This document shows, in pieces, positions 60,294 through 64,000 of a DNA stretch of 64,000 nt; within the stretch, counting starts at the first letter, position 1, and the number at the start of each line of letters is the position of its first letter. Position numbers and translations under genes: made by a program. The notes beneath the pieces were generated by a model, which ran no database searches, was not told the origin of the DNA, and was given only the letters and a program-made list of their open reading frames with translations. Source of the DNA: an uncultured Eubacteriales bacterium (lineage in GTDB: Bacteria > Bacillota > Clostridia > Oscillospirales > UBA644); NCBI GenBank assembly GCA_905207625.1, contig CAJLLT010000006.1, positions 24,069-88,068 of the forward strand, given 5' to 3'.

Positions 60294-60622
60294 CGAAACT
60301 TCCGTTCAAGCTCGTCGGAACTCACTAACTGCATACCCTTGTCTCCATGGCAGAATATACGGCAAATTCTGATGTCCTCATCCGAAAGACCGTCAGAAAC
60401 CAGGTATATATTATCGATCAGGTCTGTCGCAAGTCCGGCATCGAAAATATCATGGAGTTGATTTTCAATGGACACTGTCCTGTCGAATCTGACGACCAGT
60501 TGCAGTCTGCTCCTGATCCTGCGACGGGCAAAAAGCTTCAGGACCTCAAAACCTATGGTGCAGAAGCCCACGACTGCAAACAAGCATAAAAGTATCTCAG
60601 CAACTGTTTTAACAAATCCCAT
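60290..60622 (-). CDS. Small membrane protein of unknown function
   Basis: 110 residues: an N-terminal helix (AEILLCLFAVVGFCTIGFEVL), a basic stretch (ARRRIRSRLQL), then a soluble alpha/beta part (VRFDRTVSIENQLHDIFD). AGGAGG precedes the ATG. It is convergent with the GH42-like gene, overlapping its last 4 bp. I do not recognise the family. Confidence 0.6.
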   Translation of the reverse strand: MGFVKTVAEILLCLFAVVGFCTIGFEVLKLFARRRIRSRLQLVVRFDRTVSIENQLHDIFDAGLATDLIDNIYLVSDGLSDEDIRICRIFCHGDKGMQLVSSDELERKFR

Positions 60623-60651
60623 ATCAGTTCATCCTCCTGTTCCATTATATT

Positions 60652-60686
60652 CAACCGGGCGGATTTGTGTTAAATCCGCCCGGTTG
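60652..60686. terminator. Hairpin between 60.6 kb and the parS region
   Basis: CAACCGGGCGGATTT / AAATCCGCCCGGTTG, a 15 bp perfect stem; a similar GC-rich hairpin (ACTCCGCGG / CCGCGGAGT) follows at 60707-60735. T-runs are modest. Confidence 0.6.
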
Positions 60687-60801
60687 TCCTTTACACTGCG
60701 AAACAGACTCCGCGGGCAGAATCTGTCCGCGGAGTTGTTTATATAACCCTGATTCTGCAGCTATCCCTCCGGAGCCGTTTTTAGCTGACGTTTAAAGCAA
60801 C

Positions 60802-60835
60802 AACCCGGAATGTTTCACGTGAAACATTCCGGGTT
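60802..60835. promoter_or_regulatory. parS site 1 inside a 34 bp perfect palindrome
   Basis: The core TGTTTCACGTGAAACA (60811-60826) is an exact consensus parS, the ParB loading site. The palindrome extends to 34 bp with AACCCGGAA flanks, so it could also fold as a hairpin. Confidence 0.95.
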
Positions 60836-60876
60836 TGTCTCTCAAAGAAGCCTCAAAGGTCAAACTGTAAAGTTTC

Positions 60877-60898
60877 AAATGTTTCACGTGAAACATTT
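60877..60898. promoter_or_regulatory. parS site 2
   Basis: A second exact TGTTTCACGTGAAACA (60880-60895) lies 69 bp from the first, just upstream of the parA promoter. Confidence 0.95.
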
Positions 60899-60938
60899 AA
60901 AACTTTTACGATATTTTCCGCTTTTTTGTCGTTTCCAC

Positions 60939-60967
60939 TTGATTTTTGCGGAGAAGGGTGATATAAT
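60939..60967 (+). promoter_or_regulatory. Promoter of parA-parB-serS
   Basis: TTGATT, 17 bp, TATAAT, 33 bp before parA. Confidence 0.7.
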
Positions 60968-61000
60968 ATATCTACAAATCAAGAAGAACGGACAAAAGCC

Positions 61001-61792
61001 ATGCATAAAACAGTTGCAATAGCAAATCAAAAAGGCGGAGTGGGAAAAACAACAACGGCAGTCAATCTTTCCGCCTGCATAGCGGCATCCGGAGGATCCA
61101 AGGTTCTCCTTGTGGATTTTGATCCACAGGGAAATGCTACAAGCGGATGCGGGATAAGAAAAAAAGACATAAAAATTTCTTTGTATTCGCTTCTGACAGA
61201 AGAAAATCTTACGGAAGAAACGGTAGTCTCCGCAATTTTACACACACAGTACAAAAACCTTGACATACTGCCTTCAGATATGAACCTTGTGGGAGCGGAG
61301 ATCGGCCTGGTAAATGCGGAGCACCGGGAAGAGAGACTGAAGAAGATACTTTCCTATGCGAAAGATTATACCTATGTGATAATCGACTGTCCTCCGTCCC
61401 TGGGCCTCCTGACACTGAACGCCTTTACTGCGGCGGATTCAATTATGATCCCTATTCAATGCGAATACTACGCCTTGGAGGGATTGACTCAACTTACCAA
61501 CACCGTAAAAATGGTTAAACGGTCGTACAATCCGAAACTCGAGATCGAAGGCGTGGTCGTAACAATGTATGACGGGCGGCTGAACCTCACGGTACAGGTT
61601 CTTTCCGAGGTGAAAAAATTCTTCTCGGAAAAGCTTTATAAAACCGTAATACCGAGAAATGTCAGGATTTCCGAAGCACCAAGCCACGGTATGCCTATCA
61701 ATTATTACGATAAATATGCCAAAGGCTCTACAGCATATTACGATCTCGCGAAGGAATTTACCGAAAGAATTGAGAAAGGAGCCGCAAGATGA
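61001..61792 (+). CDS. parA: Chromosome partition ATPase ParA (Soj)
   Basis: 263 residues, deviant Walker ATPase: NQKGGVGKTTTAVNL (Walker A), VDFDPQGNATSG, VIIDCPPSLG, and the DNA-binding ISEAPSHGMPINYYD. Works with ParB-parS in origin segregation and replication control. Weak ribosome binding site. Overlaps parB by 4 bp (ATGA). Confidence 0.97.
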   Translation: MHKTVAIANQKGGVGKTTTAVNLSACIAASGGSKVLLVDFDPQGNATSGCGIRKKDIKISLYSLLTEENLTEETVVSAILHTQYKNLDILPSDMNLVGAEIGLVNAEHREERLKKILSYAKDYTYVIIDCPPSLGLLTLNAFTAADSIMIPIQCEYYALEGLTQLTNTVKMVKRSYNPKLEIEGVVVTMYDGRLNLTVQVLSEVKKFFSEKLYKTVIPRNVRISEAPSHGMPINYYDKYAKGSTAYYDLAKEFTERIEKGAAR

Positions 61793-62661
61793 AAAAAACA
61801 GGATTAGGAAGGGGCCTTGACGAACTTTTCTCTGAAAACGAAATAATAGGGGAAGAACAGGGAAAACAAGTCACGAAGGTCCGGATATCCGAGGTCGAAC
61901 CGAATAAGGATCAGCCACGGAAAACCTTTGAAAAAGAAAAGCTTGAAGAACTTGCCTCATCGATCTCAGAACACGGACTTCTGCAGCCCGTTATAGTCCG
62001 GAAATACGGCGACCGTTACCAGATAATTTCAGGCGAAAGACGCTGGCGCGCCTCCAGAATGGCCGGACTCACCGAAATCCCGGTAATAGTAAAAGATATC
62101 GATGACAAGACCGCTCTTGAAATAGGTCTGATAGAAAACCTGCAAAGAGAAGACCTTAATGCGGTTGAGGAAGCAAAGGGATATAAGGCTCTTACCGAAG
62201 AATACAACCTGACTCAGGAAGAAATTTCCCGCCGGATAGGTAAATCACGCTCCGCCATAGCCAATTCCATGAGAATTCTTGCTCTGCCTGACAGCGTTCT
62301 CGACTGCGTCCTGGACGGAACTCTGACCTCCGGGCATTGCAGAGCGCTTCTCACCCTGAGAGAGAAGATCGGCAATGAAGAAAAGTTTCTCGGAATGGTA
62401 AAAAACATAATTGCCCGGGAAATGTCAGTTCGGGATGTGGAAAATCTGGCTAAAAATTACAAGGACGAGCCTAAAATTCCAAAAGAAGGGAATATTTACT
62501 ATCAGGAGATAGAAAACGATATTTCCCGGACCTGGGGCAGGAAAATCAAAATTAAATCCAGCGGAAGCGGCGAGAAAATACACGGAAAGATTGAGCTGGA
62601 ATACTACGACAGAGACGATTTTGAAAATCTTATAGAAATTTTAAAGGACAGAGGTAACTGA
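61789..62661 (+). CDS. parB: Chromosome partition protein ParB (Spo0J)
   Basis: 290 residues: N-terminal ParA-activating region (KKTGLGRGLDELF), CTPase boxes GERRWRASRMAG and IENLQREDLN, the helix-turn-helix EISRRIGKSRSAIAN, and a C-terminal dimerisation part. It loads at parS as a CTP-dependent clamp and recruits SMC, for which ScpA and ScpB are encoded at 7-8.4 kb. Confidence 0.97.
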   Translation: MKKTGLGRGLDELFSENEIIGEEQGKQVTKVRISEVEPNKDQPRKTFEKEKLEELASSISEHGLLQPVIVRKYGDRYQIISGERRWRASRMAGLTEIPVIVKDIDDKTALEIGLIENLQREDLNAVEEAKGYKALTEEYNLTQEEISRRIGKSRSAIANSMRILALPDSVLDCVLDGTLTSGHCRALLTLREKIGNEEKFLGMVKNIIAREMSVRDVENLAKNYKDEPKIPKEGNIYYQEIENDISRTWGRKIKIKSSGSGEKIHGKIELEYYDRDDFENLIEILKDRGN

Positions 62662-62662
62662 A

Positions 62663-63934
62663 ATGTTGGACATTAAAAATATCCGCGCTGATGTGGAAAA
62701 AATACAAAAGGGAATGAAGAAGAGAAACAAGACAATTGATCTTCAGCCCCTGCTTGACCTGGATGAAAAGAGACGTGCCGCCATTGCCGAAACGGAAAAG
62801 ATGAAGGCAGAACAGAATAATGTTTCAAAAATGATTCCCCAGTATAAGAAAGAGGGGAAGGACACTTCCGCCATTTTTGCGGAAATGAAAGAGCTTTCCG
62901 ATAAAATAAAGGCCGACGATGCCGTCATAAAAGATTATGACGAACAGATATCCAAATTCCTCCTGGCCATCCCGAATATACCTCTGGATATAGTCCCCGA
63001 CGGAAAAGACAGCGATGAAAATCTTGAAGTCAGGAAATTCGGCGAGCCCACAAAATTTGACTTTGAGCCACTCCCGCACTGGGATCTCGGTGCGGCTTTG
63101 GGAATACTTGACCCCGAAAGAGCGGCAAAAGTCACCGGCGCAAGATTCCATTTCTATAAAGGCGACGGCGCAAAGCTTGAAAGAAGCGTCATAAACTTCT
63201 TCCTGAACACACACACCGAAGCCGGATATACCGAAATTTTCCCGCCTTATATGGTAAACAGAAAGTCCATGACAGGCACCGGTCAGCTTCCTAAATTTGA
63301 AGAGGACGCCTTCAAACTTTCTACAAACGATTACTTCCTTATACCCACCGCGGAAGTCCCGGTAACGAATTACCATGCCGATGAGATTCTTGATGCTTCA
63401 CAGCTACCCATAAAATACTGCGCATATTCCGCCTGCTTCAGAGCCGAGGCCGGCAGTGCCGGAAGAGACACCCGCGGTCTTATCCGTCAGCATCAGTTCA
63501 ATAAGGTCGAACTTGTAAAATTCTGCACGCCCGAAACAGCCATGGATGAGCTTGATGAGCTTACACATGAAGCTGAAAAAACGTTACAGATCCTTGGACT
63601 GCCCTACAGAGTTGTCAGACTTTGCGGCGGTGATCTTGGCTTCAGCTCCGCAATTACCTATGATATTGAGGTCTGGATGCCTTCCTACGGAAGATATGTG
63701 GAAATATCCTCCTGCTCATGCTTTACCGACTTCCAGGCACGCAGAGCTAACATAAAATACCGTGAAAACCCGAAAGATAAGCCGAAATTCGTTTACACCC
63801 TCAACGGCTCCGGTCTTGCGGTCGGACGTACCGTTGCCGCAATTCTTGAAAATTGCCAGAATAAAGACGGCACTGTGACTATTCCCGAGGCTCTCCGTCC
63901 TTATATGGGCAAAGACACCATAAAGAAAAACTGA
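62663..63934 (+). CDS. serS: Serine--tRNA ligase
   Basis: 423 residues of a class II synthetase. N-terminal coiled-coil tRNA-binding arm (about 25-100), then motif 1 region (ERSVINFFLNTHTEAGYTEI), motif 2 FRAEAGSAGRDTRGLIRQHQF and motif 3 GSGLAVGRTVAAI. The gene starts 1 bp after parB with its own GAGG site, so it shares that transcript; serS beside parAB near the origin is known in several Clostridia. No T-box is present. Confidence 0.96.
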   Translation: MLDIKNIRADVEKIQKGMKKRNKTIDLQPLLDLDEKRRAAIAETEKMKAEQNNVSKMIPQYKKEGKDTSAIFAEMKELSDKIKADDAVIKDYDEQISKFLLAIPNIPLDIVPDGKDSDENLEVRKFGEPTKFDFEPLPHWDLGAALGILDPERAAKVTGARFHFYKGDGAKLERSVINFFLNTHTEAGYTEIFPPYMVNRKSMTGTGQLPKFEEDAFKLSTNDYFLIPTAEVPVTNYHADEILDASQLPIKYCAYSACFRAEAGSAGRDTRGLIRQHQFNKVELVKFCTPETAMDELDELTHEAEKTLQILGLPYRVVRLCGGDLGFSSAITYDIEVWMPSYGRYVEISSCSCFTDFQARRANIKYRENPKDKPKFVYTLNGSGLAVGRTVAAILENCQNKDGTVTIPEALRPYMGKDTIKKN

Positions 63935-63946
63935 GTTTTCCAAAAA

Positions 63947-63980
63947 ATAAATATCCCCCCGTAAAACGGGGGGTATTTCA
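63947..63980 (+). terminator. Terminator after serS
   Basis: ATACCCCCC-type arms ATATCCCCCC / GGGGGGTAT around GTAAAAC; T-run is short. Confidence 0.75.
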
Positions 63981-64000
63981 GTTTCGGGCATAGCCCTAAT

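Noticed and set aside
60810..61022. 70-codon frame containing two MFHVKH repeats
   Set aside because: The repeats are just the two parS palindromes translated, and the frame overlaps the parA promoter.

Overview
The window is a stretch of chromosome from an anaerobic, endospore-lineage Firmicute of class Clostridia, most likely an uncultured gut-type Oscillospirales-like organism (the taxon is inference). Supporting signs are an NAD-linked trimeric [FeFe] hydrogenase operon, a T-box upstream of thrS, a tetrahydrofolate riboswitch in front of a FolT transporter, the sporulation gene ytfJ, an IreB-family gene, ScpAB, and sigma-A promoters with near-consensus boxes and 16-17 bp spacers throughout. 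The parABS locus near the right end suggests the replication origin is not far beyond it.

Layout. 1-1.3 kb: the edge of an integrative element (N-terminal part of a tyrosine integrase, a candidate small RNA, gene remnants, hairpins). 1.4-5.9 kb: nadE, a sodium:solute symporter, and the THF riboswitch with folT. 6-9.8 kb, minus strand: an operon of an M50-protease-like pseudoenzyme, an M50 protease, scpA, scpB, a DUF2953 protein and ytfJ. 9.9-14.2 kb: metallophosphoesterase, secG, rhamnulose kinase, pepV-like dipeptidase. 14.3-19.1 kb: rplS-lepB-rbgA-rnhB-yraN, an M19 dipeptidase and a second metallophosphoesterase. 19.2-25.8 kb: the protein quality-control block tig-clpP-clpX-lon-engB. 26-29.9 kb: a frameshifted membrane-protein gene, a lipoprotein, and thrS with its T-box. 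30-35.2 kb, minus strand: nuoE-like, ATPase, ferredoxin-like, hydB and hydA genes. 35.2-45 kb: an M14 homologue, pheS-pheT, ireB, DUF6106, acpS, nnrE/nnrD, a small lipoprotein and a single gene fusing alanine racemase, chorismate mutase and shikimate dehydrogenase. 45-54.9 kb is more accessory: TetR, an amber-interrupted DUF998 gene, DUF1003, aldo/keto reductase, GNAT, MFS, trpS, HxlR/cupin pair, a ParB-like orphan, a Vat-type acetyltransferase and VanZ. 54.8-56.3 kb: amidase and a five-tRNA operon (Val-Asp-Phe-Gly-Cys). 56.5-64 kb: a TrmH-family methyltransferase, a Gfo/Idh/MocA oxidoreductase, a GH42-like lipoprotein, then parS-parA-parB-serS.

The main discoveries are proteins that depart from their families: the Alr-AroQ-AroE triple fusion; a FolT with an inserted membrane domain; a NadE whose glutaminase triad is gone; a trigger factor with a histone-H1-like Lys/Ala tail; and catalytically degraded M50, M14 and GH42-like homologues. 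Three genes have broken or non-canonical reading frames: an apparent ACG start, an internal TAG and a one-base frameshift. These are either real decay or recoding, or assembly errors, and need read-level checking. I saw no complete prophage, CRISPR array, rRNA gene or insertion sequence.
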